22,733 nucleotides of DNA, from NCBI GenBank assembly GCA_045114455.1, contig JBGUKN010000005.1:1-22733 (forward strand). The letters are read 5' to 3'. The translations under genes and the position numbers were made by a program. This document shows positions 8,383 to 15,849 of the stretch, one piece after another; positions within the stretch are counted from its first letter, which is position 1, and every line of letters starts with the position of its first letter. The notes below the pieces were generated by a model that saw nothing but the letters and a program-made list of their open reading frames with translations, searched no databases and was not told where the DNA came from. This DNA comes from UBA1732 sp045114455 (lineage in GTDB: Bacteria > Verrucomicrobiota > Lentisphaeria > Victivallales > UBA1829).

Positions 8383-8420
8383 ATCCGCGCCCGCTTTCCG
8401 AAGCAGGCGCGGATTTTTTT
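8383..8420 (+). terminator. Intrinsic terminator after DUF805 gene
   Basis: ATCCGCGCC (8383-8391) pairs with GGCGCGGAT (8406-8414). An inner GCTT/AAGC stem sits inside it, and T's run to 8420. Confidence 0.93.
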
Positions 8421-8443
8421 GTCTCCGGCGCGCGTTTTCCCGC

Positions 8444-8471
8444 TTGTCATTTTCCGTTCCGCGTGTATATT
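8444..8471 (+). promoter_or_regulatory. Promoter for the hydrogenase-system regulator gene
   Basis: TTGTCA (8444-8449) and TATATT (8466-8471) are separated by 16 bases. The leader of about 55 bases includes a small TCCGG/CCGGA hairpin and ends with a good AAGGAG (8521-8526). Confidence 0.7.
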
Positions 8472-8533
8472 ATCCGCAGATACGTTCCGGCACCCGGACG
8501 CCAACGACAAACCAGCACGAAAGGAGCTCCGCC

Positions 8534-8785
8534 ATGAGCGACACCAAACGCATTTCCCTGCTCGGCGTCATCGTCGAGGACAACGCCGCCTCCGACCAGA
8601 TCAACAAGATCCTCCACGCCTACAGCGAGTTCATCGTCGGCCGCATGGGCATCCCGTACCATTCCCGCGGCGTGAGCATCATCAGCATCGTGCTGGACGC
8701 CACCCCGGAGACCGCAGCCGCGCTCGCCGCCGAGCTCGGTCAGATTGCGGGCGTGTCCTGCAACATCGTCTCCGCGAAGAGCTGA
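8534..8785 (+). CDS. TM1266-family iron-only hydrogenase system putative regulator
   Basis: This 83-residue protein matches the small ACT-like proteins of the TM1266 family, usually encoded beside the [FeFe]-hydrogenase maturation genes hydE, hydF and hydG. The family signature is clear: GVIVED near the start (11-16), IVGRMGIPY (34-42), RGVSIISIVLDA (45-56), and a C-terminal GVS before the last strand. Its length fits the family. The start is well set by AAGGAG seven bases before the ATG; a longer upstream frame would run through the terminator and promoter. It stands alone with its own promoter and terminator, and no hydrogenase or maturase gene is in the window. Its molecular function (metal or ligand binding, or regulation) is not established as far as I know. 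Confidence 0.9.
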   Translation: MSDTKRISLLGVIVEDNAASDQINKILHAYSEFIVGRMGIPYHSRGVSIISIVLDATPETAAALAAELGQIAGVSCNIVSAKS

Positions 8786-8810
8786 TTTCTTCGCTCAAAA
8801 CGCCTGATAT

Positions 8811-8852
8811 CCGTCCCCGTCCGCGCATGCCGGTTCGGGGACGGCTTGTTTT
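8811..8852 (+). terminator. Intrinsic terminator after hydrogenase-system regulator gene
   Basis: CCGTCCCCG (8811-8819) pairs perfectly with CGGGGACGG (8836-8844) around 16 bases. A T-rich tail (cttgtttt) follows, less regular than a pure T tract. Confidence 0.8.
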
Positions 8853-8910
8853 GATCGGTCCGGCAGCCGTTCTTTCCGCCGTTTTTCCTCATGTTTTTCC
8901 GCATCCGCCC

Positions 8911-8939
8911 TTGACTTTTCCGCATGGATACACTATAGT
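8911..8939 (+). promoter_or_regulatory. Promoter for the GH43-like lipoprotein gene
   Basis: TTGACT (8911-8916) and TATAGT (8934-8939) are 17 bases apart. The expected start near 8946 leaves a leader of about 45 bases, with AGGA eight bases before the ATG. Confidence 0.68.
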
Positions 8940-8990
8940 TAATCAATATTTCATCCCGGTCTCCATCACCATCGAATCAGGATCCCTGCC

Positions 8991-10091
8991 ATGAAAACAA
9001 TCTCCCCCGTTTTCCGCCGTCTCCTCGCCTCGCTCGCAGTCGCCTCCGCGGCCATGTTCCTCTCCCTGTCCATGTCCTCCTGCGCCAGCTGCTCCTCCGG
9101 CTGCGACGACCGCATCCCCGAAGTCACGGAGGACAATTTCGGCGCGTACCTGATGGTCTCCTTCCGCGAACAGTACCACGACATCTTCTTCGCGCTCAGC
9201 AGCGACGGCTACACGTTCACCGACGTGAACGGCAACAAGCCCGTGCTCCTCGGCATCGACCTCGCCGAACAGAAGGGCATCCGCGATCCCCACATCTTCC
9301 GCGGGCCCGACGGATTCTACATGGCCGCGACCGACCTGCACATCTATGCGCAGCGGCAGGGCCTGCGCTCCACCCAGTGGCAGCGCGACGCCCAGAAATA
9401 CGGCTGGGGCAACAACCGAAGCCTCGTCCTCATGAAGTCGAAGGACCTCATCAACTGGACCAGCACCCACTTCGACGTCGCGGCCGCCTTCCCGGAACTC
9501 GGCGACATCAGCCAGGCATGGGCGCCGGAGACCGCCTATGACCCGGAGGAAGGCAAGATTTTCGTCTACTTCACGCTCGGGCTCAAGGGCGGCGAAGTGA
9601 AGCAGCTCTACTATTCCTACACGGATAAGGACTTCACGAAGCTCGTCACCGTGCCGAAGCTCCTCGGATTCGACCCGGATCTGGGCGACCACTCCTACAT
9701 CGACGGCGACCTCTCCTACGGAAACGGCAAGTTCCATCTCTTCGACTACGACAGCGGAATCAAGCACGCCGAATCCGACCACCTGCTCTACGGCTACAAG
9801 TATGTCAACGACGAGAACTGCGCGAAGACCGGCGGCGCGGTCGAGGCTCCGAACGTGTGGCGCCGCATCGGAACGGACAAGTACGTCCTGATGTTCGACA
9901 ACTACTCCTTCCCCAACGAAATGGCGTTCAGCGAGACCACGGACTTCCGCGAGTTCACGAACCTCGGCCGCTTCAACCAGGGCGTCATGAAGACCACGAA
10001 CTTCACCGGAGCCAAGCACGGCGCGGTCATCATGCTGACCAAGGACGAAGCCGAAGCCTTCGCCAAATACTGCGGGATCGAAAAATACTGA
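8991..10091 (+). CDS. GH43-like glycoside hydrolase, predicted lipoprotein
   Basis: The 366-residue protein starts with a lipoprotein signal: basic MKTISPVFRR, a hydrophobic core, and a lipobox-like MSSC with C31 as the likely lipidated Cys. Two more Cys (C34, C38) follow at once. The rest looks like a five-bladed beta-propeller of the GH43 type: IRDPHIFRGPDGFY (97-110), KSKDLINWT (149-157), AWAPE (176-180), YIDGD (236-240) and EAPNVWRRIG (285-294). Candidate catalytic residues by family logic are D99 (base), D238 (modulator) and E285 (acid). GH43 enzymes are mostly arabinofuranosidases and xylosidases on plant polysaccharide; the substrate cannot be told from sequence. It would be anchored in a membrane facing the periplasm or outside. 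It has its own promoter; the Sel1 gene follows 28 bases later. Confidence 0.88.
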   Translation: MKTISPVFRRLLASLAVASAAMFLSLSMSSCASCSSGCDDRIPEVTEDNFGAYLMVSFREQYHDIFFALSSDGYTFTDVNGNKPVLLGIDLAEQKGIRDPHIFRGPDGFYMAATDLHIYAQRQGLRSTQWQRDAQKYGWGNNRSLVLMKSKDLINWTSTHFDVAAAFPELGDISQAWAPETAYDPEEGKIFVYFTLGLKGGEVKQLYYSYTDKDFTKLVTVPKLLGFDPDLGDHSYIDGDLSYGNGKFHLFDYDSGIKHAESDHLLYGYKYVNDENCAKTGGAVEAPNVWRRIGTDKYVLMFDNYSFPNEMAFSETTDFREFTNLGRFNQGVMKTTNFTGAKHGAVIMLTKDEAEAFAKYCGIEKY

Positions 10092-10119
10092 TCCGTCCCG
10101 CCCGACAGGAATCAGCGGA

Positions 10120-10800
10120 ATGGCTTCCTCCAAAGCATTCCCGTGCCGTGCGGCCGCCGTTCTGCGGAAAGCGTTTGCATGGATGGTCGAGCCCCGCGCG
10201 GTCATCGTCGACGTCAACCGGAAGGGACAGAAGGAACTCGACAGCGGACTGAAGGCATACAACGACGGGCGATATCCGGACGCGGTCTCCCTGTTCCGGA
10301 AGGCTGCGGAGAACGGTCATCCCGTCGGAGAATACATGCTCGGCATGTGCTGTTACGACGGGAATGGCGTCGGGCAGGACTATGCGGAGGCCGCGAAGTG
10401 GTTCCGCAGAGCCGCCGAACAGGGATTCGCGAACGCGCAATACATGCTCGGAGATTTCCATGAATTCGGCCTCGGCGGCCTCGGACAGGATTATGTCGAG
10501 GCGGAGAAATGGTACCGGCTGGCGGCGGATCAGGGACTGGACCGGGCGCAGAACAGCCTCGGCTGGTTTTATTACAACGGCTTTTGTGTGAAAAAGGATC
10601 CGGCCGAATCCGTAAAATGGTATCGGCTGGCGGCGGATCAGGGATTCGCCGAAGCGCAGTACAACCTCGGCGCGGCTTATCTGGAAGGCTCCGGCGTCGA
10701 AAAAGACCGTGCCGAAGCCGTGAAATGGCTTCGGATGGCCGCGGATCAGGGCATGGAAGACGCCGGAAAGATGATGAAACTGAACGGTCTCACGAGTTGA
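10120..10800 (+). CDS. Sel1-like repeat protein
   Basis: The 226-residue protein consists of a short N-terminal region (1-35), one TPR-like helix pair (36-67) and four Sel1-like repeats of 36 residues (about 68-103, 104-139, 140-175, 176-211). The repeats share the family pattern of A.YNLG..Y..G.GV..D..EA.KW.R.AA.QG. Such solenoids act as protein-binding scaffolds, often in signalling or envelope stress. There is no clear signal peptide, so it is likely cytoplasmic, though the N-terminus is basic and hydrophobic in places. The ribosome site is weak; the alternative in-frame ATG at 10183 would still keep all repeats. It probably shares the GH43-like gene's transcript and ends at a clear terminator. 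Partner unknown. Confidence 0.88.
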   Translation: MASSKAFPCRAAAVLRKAFAWMVEPRAVIVDVNRKGQKELDSGLKAYNDGRYPDAVSLFRKAAENGHPVGEYMLGMCCYDGNGVGQDYAEAAKWFRRAAEQGFANAQYMLGDFHEFGLGGLGQDYVEAEKWYRLAADQGLDRAQNSLGWFYYNGFCVKKDPAESVKWYRLAADQGFAEAQYNLGAAYLEGSGVEKDRAEAVKWLRMAADQGMEDAGKMMKLNGLTS

Positions 10801-10833
10801 TCCGGTTCGAAGCACAACCACTGCATTGTTTTC

Positions 10834-10869
10834 CGCCGGGACAAAACCATACCGTCCCGGTGTTTTTTT
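10834..10869 (+). terminator. Intrinsic terminator after Sel1-repeat gene
   Basis: CCGGGAC (10836-10842) pairs with GTCCCGG (10854-10860); a G-T and a C-G pair can extend the stem outward. Seven T's follow (10863-10869). Confidence 0.9.
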
Positions 10870-10890
10870 GCCTTCGCGCGCGTGCCCTGC

Positions 10891-10919
10891 TTGATTTTTA
10901 AAAGCAATCATGCTATATT
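10891..10919 (+). promoter_or_regulatory. Promoter of the ior operon
   Basis: TTGATT (10891-10896) and TATATT (10914-10919) are 17 bases apart. Transcription would start near 10926, giving a leader of about 84 bases before the iorB ATG. I see no attenuator or clear riboswitch in it. Confidence 0.68.
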
Positions 10920-11009
10920 AGATTTTTGTATTTTTGAAGAAATGGTTTGCGCGCGTACTTTCGCCCCATCCCGGACCAAGGCGCCGCACCAGACGGAGCA
11001 CCATCGAAC

Positions 11010-11594
11010 ATGATCAAAAGCATTTTACTGACCGGCGTGGGCGGACAGGGCATCCTGTTTGCGGCGGGCATCATCGCGTCCGCTGCCGAAGCCGCCGGAT
11101 ACAACGTTACGACAAACGAGATCCACGGCATGGCGCAGCGCGGCGGCAGCGTGACCGCCCAGGTCCGCTACGGCGAAGGCTCGTTCGCCCCGCTGGCGGT
11201 CTCCGGCGGCATCGACGTGATCGCCGCCATGGAGCATATCGAGGCAATCCGCTACGCCCACTGGCTGAAGCCGGACGGGCTCGCGGTCGTCGCGAAGACG
11301 AGCGTGATCCCCGTGACCGTGACGACCGGCGCATGCACCTATCCCGGCGACGTGGAGGAACGTCTCCATGCCGTCTTCCCGCGCCTCGTCTACCTGGACT
11401 GCAACGAGCTCGCGCTGGAGCTTGGCAACGCCCGGCTCGCAAACACGATCCTGACCGGGGCGCTTTCCAAGGGGCTCCCGGAGATCGGCGAAGACCACTG
11501 GCGCGCCGGACTCCTCGCCCGCGTCAAAAAAGGGTTTGAAGAAGCAAATCTAACCGCATTCATGAAAGGAAGAATGCTATGTTCCGATATTTGA
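11010..11594 (+). CDS. iorB: Indolepyruvate:ferredoxin oxidoreductase, beta subunit
   Basis: The 194-residue protein is the gamma-type (POR/IOR family) small subunit that works with IorA to convert aryl-pyruvates, CoA and oxidised ferredoxin to aryl-acetyl-CoA, CO2 and reduced ferredoxin, or the reverse. Typical motifs are the GVGGQG loop (9-14), HGMAQRGG (39-46) and the closing helices around NELALELGNARLANTILTGA. Its length fits IorB. The ATG at 11010 is chosen because GGAG lies 11 bases upstream and the family motif starts at once; the TTG at 10947 would add 21 non-family residues. It is the first gene of the operon, and its end overlaps the ligase gene by 16 bases. iorA is three genes away, an unusual split. 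Confidence 0.93.
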   Translation: MIKSILLTGVGGQGILFAAGIIASAAEAAGYNVTTNEIHGMAQRGGSVTAQVRYGEGSFAPLAVSGGIDVIAAMEHIEAIRYAHWLKPDGLAVVAKTSVIPVTVTTGACTYPGDVEERLHAVFPRLVYLDCNELALELGNARLANTILTGALSKGLPEIGEDHWRAGLLARVKKGFEEANLTAFMKGRMLCSDI

Positions 11595-12877
11595 ACGAAG
11601 AACTCGAAACGCTCTCCCGCGCCCAGATCACCGAACTTCAGAACAAACGCCTGAAGGAAATCGTCGCCCACACCGCGAAGAACTCCCCCTGGTCCGCGGC
11701 CCGCTACAAAGCCGCCGGCGTCGATCCCGCGAACTTCCGCGGCCTCGCCGACCTCCACAAGCTCCCGTTCTGCTCGAAGAAGGACTTCCGTGACCAATAC
11801 CCGCTCGGAATGTCCTGCGTACCGCGCAACAAGCTCGCCGAAATGCACATGTCCAGCGGCTCCACCGGCACCCCGGTCGTGATGCCCTACACGCTCGCCG
11901 ACCTGAAGCAGTGGGCGCGCTGCATGGGCCGCTGCTACGTCATGGCGGGCGCAAATCCCGGCGACACCTGCCAGATCACGCCCGGCTTCGGGCTCTTCAA
12001 CGGCGGATTCGGCTGCTACCACGGCGCGCGCGAGGCCGGGCTCTTCGTCGTCCCGACCGGCGCGGGCAACACCGTCCGCCAGATCAAGCTGGCGCGCGAC
12101 TTCCAGACCCGCGTGATGGTCGCCGTCGTGTCCTACTCCATCCGCATCATGGAGATCCTGGCGGAGACGAACCAGTCCCTGCCCGACCTGAAGATCGGCA
12201 TTTTCGGCGCGGAGTCGTTCTCCCCCGGCATGAAGCAGCGCATCCGCGACGGACTCGGCATCGACGCGTTCGACATCTACGGCATGACAGAGACCGGCGG
12301 CATCGGCAGCGGCATGGACTGCCCCGCCCACGAAGGTATCCACATGTGGGAAGACGAGTACATCGTCGAGGTCGTCGACCATGAGACCGGCGAGCCCGTC
12401 CCCGACGGGGAATTCGGCGAGATCACCGTGACCAGCCTCACCCGCGAAGCGCTCCCCGTGATCCGATTCAAGACCGGCGACCGCGGCCGCATCCTGACCC
12501 GCGAAAAATGCGTCTGCGGACGCACCCACCTGCGCCTCGACACGATCAGCGGCCGCCTCGACGACATGCTCATCATCTCCGGCGTGAACTTCTTCCCGAA
12601 CCAGGTGGAACAGTCCCTGCTGAAGGTCCCGGGCGTGCTCCCGAACTACCAGATCATCATCCGCGACGACCACGGCATCAAGAGCCTGCGCGTGAACGTC
12701 GAGGCCGAACCCGGCGTGACCGGATACATGGTCGAGAAACAGCTCAAGGAAGACCTCGGGTTCTCCCCCGAAGGCGACATCTACAAGCCCGGCGAACTCC
12801 CGCGCACCGAAGGCAAGGCAAAACGCATCTTCTACGAGACCGTCGACGAAGAAAACAAAAACGAAGGAGCAAAATGA
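11579..12877 (+). CDS. paaK: Phenylacetate-CoA ligase family protein (AMP-forming)
   Basis: The 432-residue protein is an AMP-forming acyl/aryl-CoA ligase of the PaaK type: arylacetate, ATP and CoA give aryl-acetyl-CoA, AMP and PPi. Visible motifs are the P-loop SSGSTGTP (92-99), YGMTETGG (234-241), TGDRG (299-303), the hinge region around SGRLDDMLIISG (324-335) and the C-terminal lysine site PRTEGKAKR (408-416, K413 the likely catalytic Lys). CVCGRTH (311-317) is the Cys-containing segment common in PaaK. Length is near the usual 430-440. AAAGGA lies 8 bases before the ATG, which is inside the end of iorB. The aminotransferase start overlaps its stop. Exact aryl substrate (phenyl-, hydroxyphenyl- or indole-acetate) is not known, but the ior neighbours favour one of these. 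Confidence 0.92.
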   Translation: MFRYLNEELETLSRAQITELQNKRLKEIVAHTAKNSPWSAARYKAAGVDPANFRGLADLHKLPFCSKKDFRDQYPLGMSCVPRNKLAEMHMSSGSTGTPVVMPYTLADLKQWARCMGRCYVMAGANPGDTCQITPGFGLFNGGFGCYHGAREAGLFVVPTGAGNTVRQIKLARDFQTRVMVAVVSYSIRIMEILAETNQSLPDLKIGIFGAESFSPGMKQRIRDGLGIDAFDIYGMTETGGIGSGMDCPAHEGIHMWEDEYIVEVVDHETGEPVPDGEFGEITVTSLTREALPVIRFKTGDRGRILTREKCVCGRTHLRLDTISGRLDDMLIISGVNFFPNQVEQSLLKVPGVLPNYQIIIRDDHGIKSLRVNVEAEPGVTGYMVEKQLKEDLGFSPEGDIYKPGELPRTEGKAKRIFYETVDEENKNEGAK

Positions 12878-14073
12878 TGAACAGCGTCGTTTCACCCGAA
12901 ATCCTCGGCTACATGGAACACTCCTCCTGGATCCGCAGGATGTTCGAAGCGGGCATCGAGCTCAAGAAGAAATACGGCGACGACCAGGTCTACGATTTCA
13001 GCCTCGGCAATCCCGACATGCCCCCGCCGCCCGAAGTGAAGGCCGCGCTGCTCGACTTCGCGCAGACCGCCGACCAGCCCTACTCCATCGGCTACATGCC
13101 GAACGCCGGATTCCCGGACACCCGCGCCGCACTCGCCCGCAAGGTCTCGCAGGAACAGTCCGCGGAAATCGACGCCTCGCACGTCATCGTGACCTGCGGC
13201 GCAGCCGGCGGATTGAACGCCGTCTTCCGCGCCACGCTCGAACCCGGCTGCGAAGTCCTCTGCCCCGCGCCCTATTTCGTCGAATACGGCTTCTACGTCT
13301 CGAACTTCGGCGGCAAGCTCCGTCCCGTCCCGTCGCACCCGGAGGATTTCTCGCTCAACATCGAGGGGTTCCGCGCCGCCCTCAGCGATAAAACGCGCGC
13401 CGTCATCATCAACTCCCCGAACAACCCGACCGGCCGCATCTACAACCGCGAAGAGCTCGCCGCACTCGCGGAACTGCTCCGCGAACAGTCCGAGAAGAAC
13501 GGCCGTCCGATCCTGCTGATCTCCGACGAGCCGTACCGTTTCCTCAATTTCGAACACATGGAGATCCCGTCTCTCTTCTCGCTCTACGACGACTCCATCG
13601 TAATCGGCTCGTTCTCGAAAAACCTCTCGCTCGCGGGCGAACGCGTCGGCTACGTCGCCGCCGCCCCGAACTTCCACGGCGTGAAGGAGTTCATCGCGGC
13701 GATCACCATGACCAACCGCATCCTCGGATTCGTGAACGCCCCCGCGATCGGCCAGAAAGTGCTGAACAGCTGCATCGACTGCGAGGTCGACCCCGTCCTC
13801 TACGGACGCCGCCGCGACATGATGGCGGATGTCCTGCGCCAGGCCGGATTCGAGTTCTATCTCCCGCCCGGAGCGTTCTATTTCTTCCCGAAGACCCCGA
13901 TCGCGGACGACGTCGAGTTCGTGCGCATCCTCCAGGGCGAACGCATCCTCGCGGTGCCCGGCGTCGGATTCGGCATGGCGGGCTTCATCCGCCTCGCATT
14001 CTGCGTGCCGGAACGCACCATCACCGACTCGCTCCCGTCCTTCAAGCGCGCCGTCGCATCGGTCCGGAGGTAA
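12877..14073 (+). CDS. Pyridoxal-phosphate aminotransferase, class I/II
   Basis: The 398-residue protein is a fold-type I aminotransferase. Key parts are the N-terminal FSLGNPDMPPP (41-51), SPNNPTG (180-186), SDEPYRF (216-222, with the PLP-contacting D217 and Y220) and SFSKNLSLAGERVGY (245-259), where K248 forms the Schiff base. Two tandem ATGs (12874 and 12877) overlap the ligase stop. The second is chosen because it sits 7 bases from AAGGAG (12864-12869), the first only 4; the difference is one residue. In this operon the natural job is the interconversion of an aromatic amino acid and its 2-oxo acid, the substrate of IorAB. Substrate choice is inferred from context; the closest general class is aspartate/aromatic-type aminotransferases. 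Confidence 0.92.
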   Translation: MNSVVSPEILGYMEHSSWIRRMFEAGIELKKKYGDDQVYDFSLGNPDMPPPPEVKAALLDFAQTADQPYSIGYMPNAGFPDTRAALARKVSQEQSAEIDASHVIVTCGAAGGLNAVFRATLEPGCEVLCPAPYFVEYGFYVSNFGGKLRPVPSHPEDFSLNIEGFRAALSDKTRAVIINSPNNPTGRIYNREELAALAELLREQSEKNGRPILLISDEPYRFLNFEHMEIPSLFSLYDDSIVIGSFSKNLSLAGERVGYVAAAPNFHGVKEFIAAITMTNRILGFVNAPAIGQKVLNSCIDCEVDPVLYGRRRDMMADVLRQAGFEFYLPPGAFYFFPKTPIADDVEFVRILQGERILAVPGVGFGMAGFIRLAFCVPERTITDSLPSFKRAVASVRR

Positions 14074-14079
14074 TCCCCC

Positions 14080-15843
14080 ATGCGTCTGCTCCTCACCGGA
14101 AACGAGGCCATCGCCCGCGGCGCGTGGGAAGGCGGCGTGACGGCTGCGTTCGGCTACCCCGGCACCCCGTCCACCGAAATCCTCGAAAACCTCGTCAAAT
14201 ACGACGGCGTGTACTGCGAGTGGAGCCCGAACGAGAAGGTCGCGCTCGAAGCCGCCGCCGGAGCATCCATCGCCGGGGCGCGCTGCATCGTGACCATGAA
14301 GCTCGTCGGGCTGAATGTCGCCGCCGATCCGCTGATGACGCTCTCCTACGTCGGCGTCCGCGGCGGACTCGTGCTCATCGTGGCGGACGATCCCGGACAG
14401 CATTCGTCCCAGACGGAGCAGGATACGCGCCATTACGCCCGGCTGGCGAAGGTCCCGGTTCTCGACCCCGCCGACGCCGTCGACGCCCGCGCCTTCATGC
14501 TGGAGGCGTTCGAGCTGTCCGAAAAGTACGGCTGTCCGGTCATCCTCCGCACCACGACCTGCGTGGGACATTCCCGCGCGCTGGTCGAATGCGGCGAGCC
14601 GCGACCGCACAACGTGACCGAATTCAAAAAGGAACCGTCGCGTTTCGTGCCGCTGCCGCTCTGGGGCCGCAAGCTCCGCGTGAAAGTCGAGGAACGCATG
14701 GACGCGCAGGCCGTCGACGCCGCTTCGCATCCGACGCTGAATCAGGTCCTCCCCGGCACGGGCAGCGACCTCGGCATCATCACCTGCGGCATCACCGCGC
14801 TCTACTGCCGCGAGCTCATGCCGGAATCCCCGATCCTGAAACTCGGCTGGCCCTGGCCCTTCCCCGACTCCATGATCCGCGAATTCGCCGCCTCCGTCAA
14901 ACGCATCGTCGTCATCGAGGAAGGCGACCCGATCCTGGAGGAACACGTCCGTTCGCTCGGCATCGCGTGTTCCGGCAAATCCGACGTCGTGCCGCGCTGC
15001 GGCGAGCTCACGCCGGACCGCATCTTCGAAATCCGCGAGAAGCTCCGCGGCACGAACAATGCGCTGCCGAAGCCCTTCCCTCAGGCCGACGGTCTCCCGA
15101 TGCGGCCTCCGGTGTTCTGCCCCGGCTGTCCGCACCGCGCGCTCTTCTACGCACTCACCAAGTTCGACGTGATCGTGACGGGCGACATCGGCTGCTACAG
15201 CCTCGCGGTCTTCCCGCCGCTGGAGCGCACCGACGTGCTGATCTGCATGGGCGGCGGCTTCACGCTCGCGCACGGCATGGACAAAGCCGGGGAAAAGAAG
15301 AAAGTCGTCGGCGTGCTCGGCGACTCCACGTTCTTCCACTCCGGCATCACGGGCCTGCTCGACGTGGTCTACAACGGCGGCGCATCCACGCTCATCGTCG
15401 TGGACAACTCCACCACTGCCATGACCGGCCATCAGGAGCACCCCGGCACCGGACGCACCATCGCCGGCGGACCCGCGCCCGCCGCGTCCATCGAAGCCAT
15501 CGCACGCGCCTGCGGCATGAAACGCGTCGCGGTCTGCGATCCGTTCGACCAGGAAAAGCTCCATAAAATCCTCGCGGAGGAGATCGCCGCGGACGAGCCG
15601 TCCCTCATCATCTCGAAGGCACCCTGCCCGCTCAAACTCCGCCGCCGAACAGGTCCCGTCCGCACGATTGATGCCGCCAGGTGCAAAAAGTGCAAGGCGT
15701 GCCTCAAATGCGGTTGCCCGGCCATCGTGGTCACGGCGGACGGCAAACCCGCCGTCGACCCGCAGCAGTGCTCCGGCTGCCGCCTCTGCGAATCCGTCTG
15801 CAAGTTCGGCGCAATCTCGCCCGTCCCCGGAAAGGAAGGCTGA
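14080..15843 (+). CDS. iorA: Indolepyruvate:ferredoxin oxidoreductase, alpha subunit
   Basis: The 587-residue catalytic subunit of IOR carries the pyrimidine-binding domain at the start (GNEAIARGAWEGG, GYPGTPSTEI), a thiamine diphosphate domain with GDSTFFHSG (414-422), NSTTAMTGHQ and FCPGCPHRA, and a C-terminal ferredoxin-like domain for two [4Fe-4S] clusters. Cluster ligands are C535, C538, C541, C546 with Pro after, and C564, C567, C570, C574; the second motif ends CK instead of CP, and C544 is an extra Cys. GGAGG lies nine bases before the ATG, overlapping the end of the aminotransferase gene, which stops 6 bases upstream. With IorB it forms the oxygen-sensitive enzyme linking aryl-pyruvates to reduced ferredoxin in anaerobes. 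The identification is firm. Confidence 0.96.
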   Translation: MRLLLTGNEAIARGAWEGGVTAAFGYPGTPSTEILENLVKYDGVYCEWSPNEKVALEAAAGASIAGARCIVTMKLVGLNVAADPLMTLSYVGVRGGLVLIVADDPGQHSSQTEQDTRHYARLAKVPVLDPADAVDARAFMLEAFELSEKYGCPVILRTTTCVGHSRALVECGEPRPHNVTEFKKEPSRFVPLPLWGRKLRVKVEERMDAQAVDAASHPTLNQVLPGTGSDLGIITCGITALYCRELMPESPILKLGWPWPFPDSMIREFAASVKRIVVIEEGDPILEEHVRSLGIACSGKSDVVPRCGELTPDRIFEIREKLRGTNNALPKPFPQADGLPMRPPVFCPGCPHRALFYALTKFDVIVTGDIGCYSLAVFPPLERTDVLICMGGGFTLAHGMDKAGEKKKVVGVLGDSTFFHSGITGLLDVVYNGGASTLIVVDNSTTAMTGHQEHPGTGRTIAGGPAPAASIEAIARACGMKRVAVCDPFDQEKLHKILAEEIAADEPSLIISKAPCPLKLRRRTGPVRTIDAARCKKCKACLKCGCPAIVVTADGKPAVDPQQCSGCRLCESVCKFGAISPVPGKEG

Positions 15844-15849
15844 CGCGCC

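Noticed and set aside
10947..11009. An upstream TTG start for iorB
   Set aside because: No ribosome site, and it adds 21 residues without family likeness; the ATG at 11010 is directly before the conserved start.
12508..12873. A longer aminotransferase start extending back into the ligase gene
   Set aside because: The added 122 residues are a frame-shifted reading of the ligase gene, rich in Arg and Pro; the tandem ATGs at 12874/12877 with AAGGAG fit the family's N-terminus.
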